DNA of 64,000 nucleotides from an uncultured Gammaproteobacteria bacterium (lineage in GTDB: Bacteria > Pseudomonadota > Gammaproteobacteria > Eutrophobiales > Eutrophobiaceae). The notes under the pieces were generated by a model. It saw only the letters and a program-made list of their open reading frames with translations. It was not told the DNA's origin and did no database searches. Shown in pieces: positions 36,093-45,668 of the stretch. Where the stretch lies: contig CALSRS010000001.1 of NCBI GenBank assembly GCA_943788815.1, positions 1,735,501-1,799,500 on the forward strand. The letters run 5' to 3'. Position 1 is the stretch's first letter. Each line of letters starts with the position of its first letter. The position numbers were made by a program, and so were the translations under genes.

Positions 36093-37922
36093 CTGATCTC
36101 TAAAATAAGCAAATTAAATGCAGCCGAAACTCAAGAAAGTGGCGATCAGCATACTGATAAAGAGCGGGTTGAATTAATACCAACAGTTACGCGTAATAGT
36201 CAGCCAAAACGTCTGGGCGATTTTGATACCTTAACTGATGCGTTGGAATATGCTGCTACAGGTTCAACTGGTTATAACTTTTATGATGCCAGGGGTAACC
36301 TTATATCTGTGCTAAGTTATGCAAGGTTGATGCATGACGCCCAAAAAACAGCAAAGTGTTTAATGGGGCTTGGACTTAAGCGCGGAGACAATGTGGCTAT
36401 TATCGCTGATACAACTCCTGAGTTTATAACCTTGTTCTTTGCATGCAGGTATGCAGGCGTTGTTCCATTTGCAATGCCAGTCCCTGTAAATCTTGGCAGC
36501 CACGATATTTACGTAAAGCAATTGCGCGGAATGATGTCTGTCAGTAAAGCGACTGCCGCAATAGCCAACAAAGAATACATCTCATTTCTTGAAGAAGCGG
36601 TAGAAGGTCTAGGCACTATTCGTTGGGCTGGCACATTAGAAGGTTTGATGGAGATGCCAGAATCAGATCAAAAGATTATCAGAAATCAACAGGAAGATGT
36701 TGCATACCTACAGTTTACATCTGGAAGCACCAGAGCACCTCAGGGTGTTATCGTGACAGAAAAAGCGGTAATGAGTAATCTGCGGGGGATCGTCAGGGAT
36801 GGCCTGAGGATGTATGAGGATGACAGGTGCGCTTCGTGGTTACCGTTTTATCATGATATGGGATTAATCGGCCTGGTGTTGTCACCTTTGGTCTCACAAA
36901 TGTCTGTAGACTTTTTAAGGACAAGAGATTTTGCTGTTAGGCCAATACAGTGGTTACGATTGATTAGCAAAAATAAATGTACGATTGCGTTTTGTCCGCC
37001 ATTTGGTCTTGAGTTATGTGCCATGAGAGTTAGAGCAGCAGATCTTGAGGATCTTGATTTAAGCAGTTGGCGGGCTGCAGGAATTGGGGCAGAAATGATA
37101 AACCCCCAAATTCTGGAGGCCTTTGCGGAAAGATTCAAATCAGTAGGATTCAATGCCAAGGCATTCCTTCCCTGTTATGGTCTGGCTGAAGCTTCTCTGG
37201 CTGTATCATTCTCTGAAGTTGGTCATGGTCTTGAGGTAATGAATGTTGATACCGAGGTGCTAGCAGACAAAGGTGTTGCAGTACGTGTGGAGTCCGACTC
37301 CAAAAAGAGTAATATTTTCGTAAATTGTGGCAAAGCATTGCCTGAGCACGATGTCATCGTGGTAGATGATAATGGAGATAGTCTGCCGGACCTTAGGGTT
37401 GGCAGGGTATTATTAAAAGGCCCCAGCATTATGTCAGGATATATAAATGACGCAGAAGCAACACAACGCGTCATGAAATCCGGTGGTTGGATGGATACCG
37501 GTGATCTGGGATATCTTTCCGAAGGGAATATATATTTAACCGGCAGACACAAGGACATTATTATTATTAATGGCCGAAATATTCGTGCGCAGGATATCGA
37601 GGAAATAGCAGAGCAGCAGCCGGAAATCAGAACCAGAGAAACGTCAGCTTTTTCAGTCAATGACAGCAATGGAAAGTCTACAGTAGTGCTGGTTATAGAA
37701 AACAGACTATCATCCGTTGAAGAGCGTCAGGCACTAATCAGTCGTGTTCAACGTCTGGTATATAATGCATTTGGCGTAAAATGCTTTGTTGAGTTAGTTT
37801 CACCGCATACACTCCCAAGAACTTCATCAGGCAAACTTTCACGAGCAGCTGCTTGCAAAGGGTTTCTTGAAAGAACAGGTTTTTCAAACCCTCAGTCAGC
37901 CCAGGCCGACTCATACCACTAA
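36093..37922 (+). CDS. fatty acyl-AMP ligase (acyl-ACP synthetase) of the ceramide cluster
   Basis: This ANL-superfamily ligase activates a fatty acid as acyl-AMP, probably for loading onto the adjacent ACP. YLQFTSGSTRAPQGVIV is the AMP/phosphate loop. LPCYGLAEASLAVSFS, WMDTGDLGYL, TGRHKDIIIINGRNI and the C-terminal lysine in TSSGKLSRAAACKGF complete the set. Homologous sequence (GDFDTLTDALEYAATG) extends upstream of TTG 36243, and the frame is open back to 36090. GAGGAG lies 8 bases before CTG 36093, which I take as the likeliest, though unusual, start (609 residues); TTG 36243 gives 559. cerR follows after 3 bases. Confidence 0.85.
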   Translation: MISKISKLNAAETQESGDQHTDKERVELIPTVTRNSQPKRLGDFDTLTDALEYAATGSTGYNFYDARGNLISVLSYARLMHDAQKTAKCLMGLGLKRGDNVAIIADTTPEFITLFFACRYAGVVPFAMPVPVNLGSHDIYVKQLRGMMSVSKATAAIANKEYISFLEEAVEGLGTIRWAGTLEGLMEMPESDQKIIRNQQEDVAYLQFTSGSTRAPQGVIVTEKAVMSNLRGIVRDGLRMYEDDRCASWLPFYHDMGLIGLVLSPLVSQMSVDFLRTRDFAVRPIQWLRLISKNKCTIAFCPPFGLELCAMRVRAADLEDLDLSSWRAAGIGAEMINPQILEAFAERFKSVGFNAKAFLPCYGLAEASLAVSFSEVGHGLEVMNVDTEVLADKGVAVRVESDSKKSNIFVNCGKALPEHDVIVVDDNGDSLPDLRVGRVLLKGPSIMSGYINDAEATQRVMKSGGWMDTGDLGYLSEGNIYLTGRHKDIIIINGRNIRAQDIEEIAEQQPEIRTRETSAFSVNDSNGKSTVVLVIENRLSSVEERQALISRVQRLVYNAFGVKCFVELVSPHTLPRTSSGKLSRAAACKGFLERTGFSNPQSAQADSYH

Positions 37923-37925
37923 TTC

Positions 37926-38849
37926 ATGTCTGATGTAGTCGCAGTTACAGGTGCGACCGGATTCATCGGCCGCCACCTCCTTGACTCGCTTACGCATAAA
38001 AACTTTAAAATTAAGGCGCTCACCAGGAAGCCCCAAACAACTATTGGCTCTATAGACTGGATTACAGGAGACCTGTTAAACACGGATAGCCTGGAGGAGC
38101 TCGTCAGAGATGCTGATATTATTATTCATTGTGCAGGACAGGTTCGGGGAAATAATTACCAGGGCTTCGAAAAAACCAATGTGGTAGGTACCGAAAATTT
38201 AATTCAAGCAATTGAAAAGCAAAATCAATCTCCTCGATTTCTCATGATATCTTCTCTTGCTGCTAGAGAGCCTCATTTGTCCTGGTATGCTAAAAGTAAA
38301 TACCAGTCAGAGCAGGTCTTAGTCAAATCACGCGGTAAGTTTAAGTGGTCTATCCTGCGCCCTACAGCGGTCTATGGTCCAGGTGATAAGGAGCTAATGC
38401 CATTGTTAAAGGCAACAACAAAGGGACTGCTGCCAATGATAAATACGCCAGAGTCCAAGTTTGGCTTGATATATGTAGATGATCTGATTTTAGCGATAAA
38501 TAATTGGATCGAATCAAAAAGTGCAGATGGAAAGATATATGAACTTGATGATGGATCACCTGGGGGATATGATCAATTTAAACTAAAAGAGATCGCCAGT
38601 CAGGTTTGGGGAAAGAAAGTAAGAATTATTCCGATTCCGGTAATGTTGGTTAAAGTTATCGCAAATATTAATTTACATTTGTCTCGTATATTAGATTATT
38701 TGCCAATGTTAACACCGGAAAAAGTTCGTGAATTGACCCACCATGACTGGGTATCTACAAATAGTCATTTCACCGATGATACTGGTTGGCTACCAAAAAC
38801 ATTGTTGAAGGATGGCCTTGAAAAGGCAATACTGTCCGATAGACATTAA
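37926..38849 (+). CDS. NAD-dependent epimerase/reductase, CerR-like
   Basis: This extended short-chain dehydrogenase has 307 residues. TGATGFIGRHL is the NAD(P)-binding GxxGxxG (G9, G12, G15), and the catalytic Tyr121 and Lys125 are in WYAKSKYQSEQ. In the Caulobacter sphingolipid locus a gene of this family (cerR) reduces the 3-oxo-ceramide intermediate, and it has the same neighbours as here. I infer the same role. It starts 3 bases after the ligase stop and is followed by the ACP gene after 14 bases. Confidence 0.85.
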   Translation: MSDVVAVTGATGFIGRHLLDSLTHKNFKIKALTRKPQTTIGSIDWITGDLLNTDSLEELVRDADIIIHCAGQVRGNNYQGFEKTNVVGTENLIQAIEKQNQSPRFLMISSLAAREPHLSWYAKSKYQSEQVLVKSRGKFKWSILRPTAVYGPGDKELMPLLKATTKGLLPMINTPESKFGLIYVDDLILAINNWIESKSADGKIYELDDGSPGGYDQFKLKEIASQVWGKKVRIIPIPVMLVKVIANINLHLSRILDYLPMLTPEKVRELTHHDWVSTNSHFTDDTGWLPKTLLKDGLEKAILSDRH

Positions 38850-38863
38850 AGCAGAATAAAATT

Positions 38864-39112
38864 ATGCGAGATCGAGAAGAAGTTACAAATAAGGTGAGTC
38901 AATTTTTAGAACAGATTGCAGGGCCTGATATACAAATTACACCAGAGACAAACATTGCTGAAGAATTAGCGTTGGACTCTGTCAAAGTTCTAGATCTACT
39001 AATGGAGCTCGAGGATGAATTTGATGTATCCGTGCCATTAAATTTAATGGCTGATGTGCAAACAGTAAATGATCTTGTAAACCTCATAGAAAAAACAATT
39101 ACAGATAACTAA
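38864..39112 (+). CDS. acyl carrier protein of the ceramide cluster
   Basis: This 82-residue acidic four-helix ACP has the phosphopantetheine serine at Ser39 in ELALDSVKVLDLLMELEDEF. The usual ACP motif is DSL; DSV here marks a specialised carrier. It sits between cerR and the SPT-like gene and overlaps the latter by one base (TAATG), so it is probably the dedicated acyl donor for SPT, charged by the adjacent ligase. Confidence 0.92.
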   Translation: MRDREEVTNKVSQFLEQIAGPDIQITPETNIAEELALDSVKVLDLLMELEDEFDVSVPLNLMADVQTVNDLVNLIEKTITDN

Positions 39113-40293
39113 TGCCTTTGCTAGACAAATTTTCTTCCTTTCTTGAAGAAAGAAAACAACTACTCTCCGTCAAGCCGGATATATTCGGCACAAAAATAGA
39201 AAAAATGTATTCAGCTACTGAAGCAAGTATAGACGGGCATAAAGTTCTCCTGGCTGGTACGAATAATTATCTTGGCTTAACCTTTAACAAGGAGTGCCTG
39301 GATGCTGCTCATAAGGCAATTGATGAAGAAGGTACGGGAACCACTGGCTCAAGGATGGCAAACGGTAATTATAGTTCTCACCGAGAATTAGAAAAAGACC
39401 TTGCAGATCTTTATCATTGTAATCACTGTATTGTATTTTCTACAGGTTATCAGGCAAATCTTGGCACAATATCTGGTCTTGCAGGAACAGGAGATGTTCT
39501 ATTAATCGATGCTCATTGTCATGCAAGCATCTATGATGGTTGCAAATTAAGTGGCGCTGAAATAATACGTTTTCGACATAATGACCCTGATGACCTTAGC
39601 AAGCGGTTAAATCGTCTTGGTGATAGAGCTAAGTCTTCGCTAGTTATTGTCGAGGGGATATATAGCATGCTTGGTGACACTGCTCCATTAAAGGAGTTTG
39701 TTGAGTGTAAAAAGCAGCACAATAGTTATTTAATGATAGATGAGGCACATTCTCTTGGTGTGCTTGGAGATACAGGGCAAGGACTTGTTGAAGTCGCTGA
39801 TGTTGGTAAAGATGTTGATTTTATAACTGGAACTTTTAGTAAAAGCCTTGGTAGCATAGGTGGGTATTGTGCCAGCAATCATTCTCAGTTAGATGCCATC
39901 CGTTACATGAGTCGGCCATATATATTTACCGCATCTCCGTCCCCGTCTAATATCGCTTCTGCACGTGCTGCTTTAGTATTACTTAAAGAAGGAAAGCATT
40001 TACGCGAGAACCTGTGGAAACAGTCAAACAGACTATATGCTCATTTACAAAATCTGGGATTTAAGCTGGGTCCGGAACCTGGGCCAGTAATAGCTGCACA
40101 GCTTGAAACGCCAGAAGAAGCTCTTCATATCTGGACGACACTGTTAAAAAAAGGACTATATGTAAACCTGATATTTCCTCCGGCGTCTCCGCAGAATATG
40201 CCACTATTAAGAATCAGTATTAGTGCAGCGCATGATGACAAACAAATGGACTTTATCTGTAATGTTTTTACAGAGCTGATGAACGAAAAGTAA
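39112..40293 (+). CDS. serine palmitoyltransferase-like alpha-oxoamine synthase
   Basis: This PLP-dependent fold-type I enzyme of the alpha-oxoamine synthase family (393 residues) condenses an acyl thioester with an amino acid. Key elements are GTGTTGSRMANGNY, DAHCHASIYDG, the MIDEAHSLGVLG motif (Asp210, His213) and the PLP lysine Lys244 in TGTFSKSLGSIGG. KBL and BioF share this fold, but the ACP, FAAL and CerR-like neighbours favour sphingoid base synthesis from serine. It converges on the UPF0104 gene with a 2-base gap. Confidence 0.88.
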   Translation: MPLLDKFSSFLEERKQLLSVKPDIFGTKIEKMYSATEASIDGHKVLLAGTNNYLGLTFNKECLDAAHKAIDEEGTGTTGSRMANGNYSSHRELEKDLADLYHCNHCIVFSTGYQANLGTISGLAGTGDVLLIDAHCHASIYDGCKLSGAEIIRFRHNDPDDLSKRLNRLGDRAKSSLVIVEGIYSMLGDTAPLKEFVECKKQHNSYLMIDEAHSLGVLGDTGQGLVEVADVGKDVDFITGTFSKSLGSIGGYCASNHSQLDAIRYMSRPYIFTASPSPSNIASARAALVLLKEGKHLRENLWKQSNRLYAHLQNLGFKLGPEPGPVIAAQLETPEEALHIWTTLLKKGLYVNLIFPPASPQNMPLLRISISAAHDDKQMDFICNVFTELMNEK

Positions 40294-40295
40294 TC

Positions 40296-41255
40296 TCAAT
40301 CAGTATTTTGTCTGGAATAATAAAGTTTGCTCAGTAAGTAAAAAACCAATCCGATAAGCGCATATATCACCATTCTTGCCCGACGTATTAATCCAAAAAC
40401 AACACCCAGAGCGGCTGAATACCCAGTGATACTTAAGGCTGTAGCTATACCTGCTTCGTTGACACCAAGACCATTTGGGATAAAGAAAAAAATGCTGACA
40501 CTGGCCATTATCATCCCTTCAACCAGCACGGTGTCTGTAAATTTTGGAGTGACATCCAGAATTATAAATATCAAATAAAGTTCAAGAAATTTTCCACATC
40601 GACCTAGTAATCTGTATGAGGTGCCGTGTAGCAATTTCTTCCAGCTTAATTTGTCATAAGCTATATCTTCTATTAATTTAAATTTAGACAAGATTAGGCC
40701 GGAAAACCTCGATGGTGCACGAGACATCGTAAGCCAAACAAGGAGTATGGCTACAATTATCATAGATATCAAAACACACCATAACCCTAAACGTAATCCT
40801 GGAATTGAATTTAAACTAAAATAATACAAACATGCACCGATAACCATTGCGGTGTAAATAACACCTGATAGAGCATGCAACAATCGACTCTGTATGATTG
40901 CACGACTAGAGTCAGTAATAGGTACAAATCTGGATAGATATTTGGCTTTATATGGCTCTCCTCCCATACCTACCAGTGGTGTGATGCTGTTAAAAGCATC
41001 GCCACTAATCTGGGTAAAAAGTGCCTGTTTAAAAGTTATTGTATTTTCTAGCAAGACACGCAAGGTCATTGAATAAGGGATAACCCAGATCATTGGAAAG
41101 ACTACTAGCCATAGTGCTTCAATTCCTATAGTACTAATAACTTCAAGCAAATCGTTGAAGGGGAGTCTCGCAACGAGATAAACGATTATAGAAATGCCTA
41201 ATACATAAAAAAAGAAGGTTGCTGCCTTACGCGGTTGAATATAATTATTAGCCAT
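40296..41255 (-). CDS. UPF0104/lysylphosphatidylglycerol synthase-type membrane protein
   Basis: This 319-residue polytopic membrane protein has about eight hydrophobic segments. A TPLVGMGGEPYKAKYLSR segment and a late FFIPNGLGVNEAGIATALSI mark the UPF0104 (LPG_synthase_TM) family, which includes the flippase half of MprF. No soluble aminoacyltransferase domain is present. The position at the end of the ceramide cluster suggests a lipid-handling or lipid-flipping role, but it lies on the other strand, 20 bases from queC, and may be unrelated. Confidence 0.8.
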   Translation of the reverse strand: MANNYIQPRKAATFFFYVLGISIIVYLVARLPFNDLLEVISTIGIEALWLVVFPMIWVIPYSMTLRVLLENTITFKQALFTQISGDAFNSITPLVGMGGEPYKAKYLSRFVPITDSSRAIIQSRLLHALSGVIYTAMVIGACLYYFSLNSIPGLRLGLWCVLISMIIVAILLVWLTMSRAPSRFSGLILSKFKLIEDIAYDKLSWKKLLHGTSYRLLGRCGKFLELYLIFIILDVTPKFTDTVLVEGMIMASVSIFFFIPNGLGVNEAGIATALSITGYSAALGVVFGLIRRARMVIYALIGLVFYLLSKLYYSRQNTD

Positions 41256-41275
41256 TAAATATTCAGCCCCGGCAG

Positions 41276-41953
41276 TTATCGACTAACATATTGTGTCGGA
41301 TCCTCAATGCCAGCATTTTTAAAGCCGTTTCTTCTGAGTTGACAAGAGTCGCATACACCACACGCACGCCCAGAATCATCTGGTTGATAGCACGATATGG
41401 TAGATTCTAACTTTGCATCTAATTCAAGAGCTTTTTTGATAATTTCTGCCTTACTCATATTTATTAACGGCGTATGAATGACAATATTTTCTTCCTCCAC
41501 GCTGGCGCGCGTTGCAAGCTTGGCTAGATTTTGAAATGCCTTTATATATTCAGGTCTGCAGTCCGGATAACCTGAGTAATCAACAGCATTTACTCCAATA
41601 AAGATGTCACTTGCTGACAGCGTTTCTGCGTATGCCAAAGCAAATGACAGGAATATTGTGTTTCTAGCTGGAACGTATGTAGTAGGGATTCCTTGAGTAG
41701 GATAATCTGGGACATCAATGCTGGAATCTGTCAGCGCGGAGCCGCCGATTTGAGTAAGATCAATATCCAGAATCTTGTGCTCAGATACATGATTATCGGC
41801 GGCAATTTTTTTTGCAGCCATAATTTCGATTTTATGCCTTTGTGAGTAGTTAAAGCTGAGAGCATAACACTGGAAGTTTTGGGCCTGCGCGATTGCAAGA
41901 GTGGTTGCAGAGTCCAGGCCGCCAGAAAGTAGAATTACCGCCTTGTTTTTCAT
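41276..41953 (-). CDS. queC: 7-cyano-7-deazaguanine synthase
   Basis: QueC makes preQ0 from 7-carboxy-7-deazaguanine in queuosine synthesis, using ATP and ammonia. The 225 residues have the PP-loop [32 protein letters not shown] and a C-terminal zinc site ([17 protein letters not shown]). It is followed downstream by the UPF0104 gene and preceded by queE, 105 AT-rich bases upstream. Confidence 0.96.
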   Translation of the reverse strand: MKNKAVILLSGGLDSATTLAIAQAQNFQCYALSFNYSQRHKIEIMAAKKIAADNHVSEHKILDIDLTQIGGSALTDSSIDVPDYPTQGIPTTYVPARNTIFLSFALAYAETLSASDIFIGVNAVDYSGYPDCRPEYIKAFQNLAKLATRASVEEENIVIHTPLINMSKAEIIKKALELDAKLESTISCYQPDDSGRACGVCDSCQLRRNGFKNAGIEDPTQYVSR

Positions 41954-42058
41954 TGCTAGTAAACCAAAAACATAAAATACAGCTTAGAATACCACACACA
42001 AAGTAAGGACCTGCCTATTATTTATATATTATTATTATTTTATTTAATAATTATTTGC

Positions 42059-42745
42059 CTATTTGCCAGGTACGTTTCCCCATAAATATTTGTGCAGCTG
42101 AATTTGTAATTTTACATTTATTTTGTCGTCGAGTATCCATTTGGCGAGTTGATGTGCTTCAAGAGATTCATGCTCGGGTGAAAACAAGATGTGACTGCGG
42201 TTTATTAAGCCTTTCTTCTCGATGATATTTTTTGACCACTCATAATCTTCCCTGTCACAAATTACAAATTTAATCTCATCATGCTCGTGAATAAAGTTCA
42301 GGTTTTCATAAAGATTCCGATCGACTTCTCCTGATCCCGGCGTTTTTAAATCCATGACTTTCATGACCCTGCGGTCTACCTGAGATAAATCTATTGCGCC
42401 ACTGGTTTCAAGAGAGACTTTGTATTTTTGATTACACAGGAATTCTAGTAACGATAAGCAGGATTTTTGTGCTAGAGGCTCTCCCCCGGTGACCGTTACA
42501 AAAGGTGTCTTATTCGTTGAAATCTTATCTCCAATTTCTTTGATGGTCATATTTCTGCCCTGATGGAATGCATATGCCGTATCGCAGTAGTGACATCTTA
42601 ATGGACAGCCAGTGGTTCGAATAAAGCTCGTGGGCAGGCCTGTTCTGGATGATTCCCCTTGAATAGAAAGAAAAATTTCATTAATTCGAATCGTTTTGCT
42701 CAATACCATGTCGTCAGCTGAGCTGGCTGGTATAGATGATGGCAT
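42059..42745 (-). CDS. queE: 7-carboxy-7-deazaguanine synthase
   Basis: QueE is a radical SAM enzyme that converts carboxytetrahydropterin to 7-carboxy-7-deazaguanine. The 228-residue protein contains FLSIQGESSRTGLPTSFIR and the cluster motif CPLRCHYC (Cx3Cx2C). TVTGGEPLAQ is the SAM-binding GGE motif. The first dozen residues are variable, and ATG at the MVLSKTIRINE position is an alternative start. It follows cpoB after 4 bases, the usual Pseudomonas-like arrangement. Confidence 0.95.
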   Translation of the reverse strand: MPSSIPASSADDMVLSKTIRINEIFLSIQGESSRTGLPTSFIRTTGCPLRCHYCDTAYAFHQGRNMTIKEIGDKISTNKTPFVTVTGGEPLAQKSCLSLLEFLCNQKYKVSLETSGAIDLSQVDRRVMKVMDLKTPGSGEVDRNLYENLNFIHEHDEIKFVICDREDYEWSKNIIEKKGLINRSHILFSPEHESLEAHQLAKWILDDKINVKLQIQLHKYLWGNVPGK

Positions 42746-42749
42746 TGGA

Positions 42750-43745
42750 TTAGTTTATTGTTGAAGAGGATGATGCCGTAGAAGCGTTAATTAGCTTAAG
42801 TCGCTCATCTGCCAGCCTGGCAACAGTGGTTCCTGGCTGATTGCTAATTAGCGTCTGTAACTGGCTTTTTGCCGTTTCTATATCGCCTAGCTCATGTAAT
42901 GTGAATGCCCTTTTTAACAAGGCGTCATTAACTTTTTGACTCTGTGGAAAATTAGCGACAACCTTATCATACTCGCTTAATGCCATATCAAATTCACGCT
43001 TAACGTAATACGCTTCTGCTAGCCAGTACTGGGCATTATCTGAATACCTGTCATTTGGGTGTGCAGCAAGAAACTCCTGGAATGCGCGGATTGCCTGGTC
43101 ATAAAAGGATTGTCTTAAAAGATTAAATGCCTGCTGGTATTCCGCCTGTAACTGTACTGGATCTGCCGGCGTAACTTGTGTGGAAGTAATTGGGTTAAAT
43201 TCTGTCTCTGTTGTTATTGAGGCATCTGTCTCTTCAACTGGATTGGCAACAGATTCCGCTGTCAAAGGTGTTTCTTGTGTAGGTTGGATAATCTCTACCT
43301 GTAATGCGCCGCTAGTACCTGATGATGCTGTTGATGCCGGGCCTGTGATAGATGAAACCTGTGACAGAGTTTCCAAAGGAGGCTCGTCGTTGATATCTTG
43401 TTCTGTGAAAACCTCTTCTGGTATTTGATCAGAAATTGTAACCCCTTGTTCAATGCGTTGTAACCGCTGGTCAACATCAGTATATAAATCACGTTGACGT
43501 TTTGTTAGTTGTTCGAGGTTAAAGTTCTGCGTTTCAATCGCTCCTCTTAGCATGTTTACCTCTTGTTGCAACTGCTCTAATTGTTGCAACATATCTAACA
43601 GTCCCTGGCTTTGCAAAATCCGCTCCAGCCGCTGGCTAGTGTTTAGCTGTTGTGCCGGTTGTCCTTCAACAGGTGCCTGAGCACCTACCGAAGAGGCGAA
43701 CACTATATGTAAAAAAAGAATTGCTATAGGAGTGCGCATAATCAT
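42750..43745 (-). CDS. cpoB: cell division coordinator CpoB (YbgF)
   Basis: This periplasmic protein, together with Tol-Pal, coordinates peptidoglycan synthesis and outer-membrane constriction. It has a signal peptide (about 1-23, ending VGAQA), an N-terminal trimerising coiled coil (QRLERILQSQGLLDMLQQLEQL), a long variable Thr/Pro/Glu-rich linker (about 120-195) and C-terminal TPR repeats (AFNLLRQSFYDQAIRAFQEFL; YWLAEAYYVKREFDMALSEY). The 331 residues are longer than E. coli CpoB because of the linker. It is the gene after pal, as expected. Confidence 0.92.
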   Translation of the reverse strand: MIMRTPIAILFLHIVFASSVGAQAPVEGQPAQQLNTSQRLERILQSQGLLDMLQQLEQLQQEVNMLRGAIETQNFNLEQLTKRQRDLYTDVDQRLQRIEQGVTISDQIPEEVFTEQDINDEPPLETLSQVSSITGPASTASSGTSGALQVEIIQPTQETPLTAESVANPVEETDASITTETEFNPITSTQVTPADPVQLQAEYQQAFNLLRQSFYDQAIRAFQEFLAAHPNDRYSDNAQYWLAEAYYVKREFDMALSEYDKVVANFPQSQKVNDALLKRAFTLHELGDIETAKSQLQTLISNQPGTTVARLADERLKLINASTASSSSTIN

Positions 43746-43746
43746 C

Positions 43747-44280
43747 TTAGTAAATGATTTCTACTCTTCTATTTTGACTCCATGATTCATCGTCATGACC
43801 CTCAGCAATGGGGCGTTCTTCCCCGTAACTGGTTGAGCTTATCTGTGAACTGGCCGGGCCTAATAACATCATGAGCCGTTTTGCGCTTTGCGATCTTCGC
43901 TCACCCAGAGCGAGGTTATACTCGCGAGACCCTCTTTCATCGGCATGACCTTCCAATGATATGGTGATATTAGGATTTTGTACCAGATAATTACCATGTG
44001 CTTCCAAAACCTCTCGATATGCTGGCAGGATTTCGCTGCTATCATAATCAAAATAGAGAATTCTTACCGACAGGGGGCTGGTAGGGTCGTCAAGGGCAGA
44101 CATGCCGGCCCGGGCGTCCGTACCTGTGCCAAACGTTCTTGCATTACTGGAATCAGACTCGCTAGTAGAGGCTGTGTTTCCGCGATCTTCTACAGTTGTG
44201 GCATCAGTTTTCTCTGTTGTTGATCCACATGCTGCTAATACTGCGGTGAGGGTAACGAAATATATCATTCGAATTATCAT
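43747..44280 (-). CDS. pal: peptidoglycan-associated lipoprotein Pal
   Basis: Pal is an outer-membrane lipoprotein that binds peptidoglycan and TolB. ATG 44280 has a strong AAGGAG site 8 bases upstream and gives 177 residues; longer upstream readings are rejected. The lipobox is LAAC, followed by a flexible linker. The OmpA-like domain has ILYFDYDSSEI, SLEGHADERGSREYNLALGERR and the final NRRVEIIY. The order tolQRAB-pal-cpoB is complete. Confidence 0.95.
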   Translation of the reverse strand: MIIRMIYFVTLTAVLAACGSTTEKTDATTVEDRGNTASTSESDSSNARTFGTGTDARAGMSALDDPTSPLSVRILYFDYDSSEILPAYREVLEAHGNYLVQNPNITISLEGHADERGSREYNLALGERRSQSAKRLMMLLGPASSQISSTSYGEERPIAEGHDDESWSQNRRVEIIY

Positions 44281-44351
44281 TTTTGGTCGCTCCTTATTTG
44301 ACCTATTACTATTATGCATACTACTCATGGATGAATATTGATCAATCACTT

Positions 44352-45650
44352 TTATAGGGGAGGAAAAGGCCCCCATTCGGGCTCACGAACATCACCTTCT
44401 TGTAATCCTAAACGTTGATGAACCCGCCCGTCCGCTGATACCGCAGCAAGCTCTGTTCCACGGCCTCTTGTTGTAGCATATATTATCATGTTGCCGTTAG
44501 GAGAAAAGCTGGGGGATTCATCAAGTCCCGATGAGGTCAATATGTTGATATCTCTATTGGCAATATCCATAACTGCAATTCTAAACCCTCCACCATCATT
44601 ATGGACCAAGGTTAATAATTGGCCATCAGGTGAATACCTTGCTCTTGAATTATAATTGCCCTCAAAAGTTAATCGCCTTGCAGTACCTCCTGAAGAGCTG
44701 ACCTGATATACCTGTGGTGATCCACCTCGGTCTGAGGTAAACACAATATTGCTGCCGTCAGGAGACCAGGTTGGTTCAGTGTCGATTGCACGATTATTGG
44801 TAATACGAATCAGGTTCCTGCTGGCCAGGTTGAGAATAAAAATTTCAGGATCACCTTCTTTAGATAGGGTCAACGCCAGGCGCGTGCCATCAGGAGACCA
44901 CGAAGGGGCACTGTTTATTCCTGGATTGTTTGCAACTCTTTGTCTGGCGCCGGTCAGAATATCCTGTATGTAGATGGCAGAACTCCTGTTCTCAAACGAG
45001 ACATAAGCTATCATTTTTCCGTCCGGTGACCACGATGGTGACATTAACGGTTCTGGGGATTCCAAAAGTACCTGAGGGTTAAATCCATCAGCATCAGAGA
45101 CCTGCAATGAATTTAGCTTGCTTCCATCTGCAGCCCGCTTGACAGTAATATAGGCAATTCGGGTATCAAACGCACCTCGAACCCCGGTTAGTTTTTCAAA
45201 TACAATATCGCTGATTCGATGGGCAGTTCTGCGTAGCTGGTCGCGCCGCGCGGGAATTCTAAAACCAGCAATTTGCTCTCCGGAATAAATGTTTATTAAC
45301 CTGAACTCGATTTCATATTGCCCAGGCCCTTGTGGTCTGATATTGCCAATAACAATATTTTCCATGCCCAAAAGGCGCCAGTCAGCAAAATTAATCTGGT
45401 TAAATTGTGATGGTGTTTGCGGCATGTCCCGCGCATCCATAGTTATGAACCGTCCACTTCTCGCAAGGTCATTGGCGATGGTCAGATGCATTGCAACGGG
45501 TAATTCATTTGGCTGGCCCTGCCATTCAAATGGCGCTATGGCGATGGGAAGCGCTTCTTCAATACCCTGCGTAATGGTGATGTCCAGAACGCTATAAGAA
45601 TTTGCTGAAAAGTGTGTAAGCAGTAGAAGTATAATTATTTGTTTTTTCAT
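44352..45650 (-). CDS. tolB: Tol-Pal system beta-propeller TolB
   Basis: TolB is the periplasmic partner of Pal and TolA. The 432-residue protein has a signal peptide (about 1-19), an N-terminal alpha/beta domain (VAPFEW-like [12 protein letters not shown]) and a six-bladed propeller with repeated WSPDG motifs ([39 protein letters not shown]). It lies 71 bases upstream of pal. Confidence 0.96.
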   Translation of the reverse strand: MKKQIIILLLLTHFSANSYSVLDITITQGIEEALPIAIAPFEWQGQPNELPVAMHLTIANDLARSGRFITMDARDMPQTPSQFNQINFADWRLLGMENIVIGNIRPQGPGQYEIEFRLINIYSGEQIAGFRIPARRDQLRRTAHRISDIVFEKLTGVRGAFDTRIAYITVKRAADGSKLNSLQVSDADGFNPQVLLESPEPLMSPSWSPDGKMIAYVSFENRSSAIYIQDILTGARQRVANNPGINSAPSWSPDGTRLALTLSKEGDPEIFILNLASRNLIRITNNRAIDTEPTWSPDGSNIVFTSDRGGSPQVYQVSSSGGTARRLTFEGNYNSRARYSPDGQLLTLVHNDGGGFRIAVMDIANRDINILTSSGLDESPSFSPNGNMIIYATTRGRGTELAAVSADGRVHQRLGLQEGDVREPEWGPFPPL

Positions 45651-45668
45651 CTTGATGTGCTATTCGGT

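Noticed and set aside
44281-44376. Longer N terminus of Pal
   Set aside because: The lipoprotein signal must be N-terminal, and ATG 44280 has AAGGAG at ideal distance.
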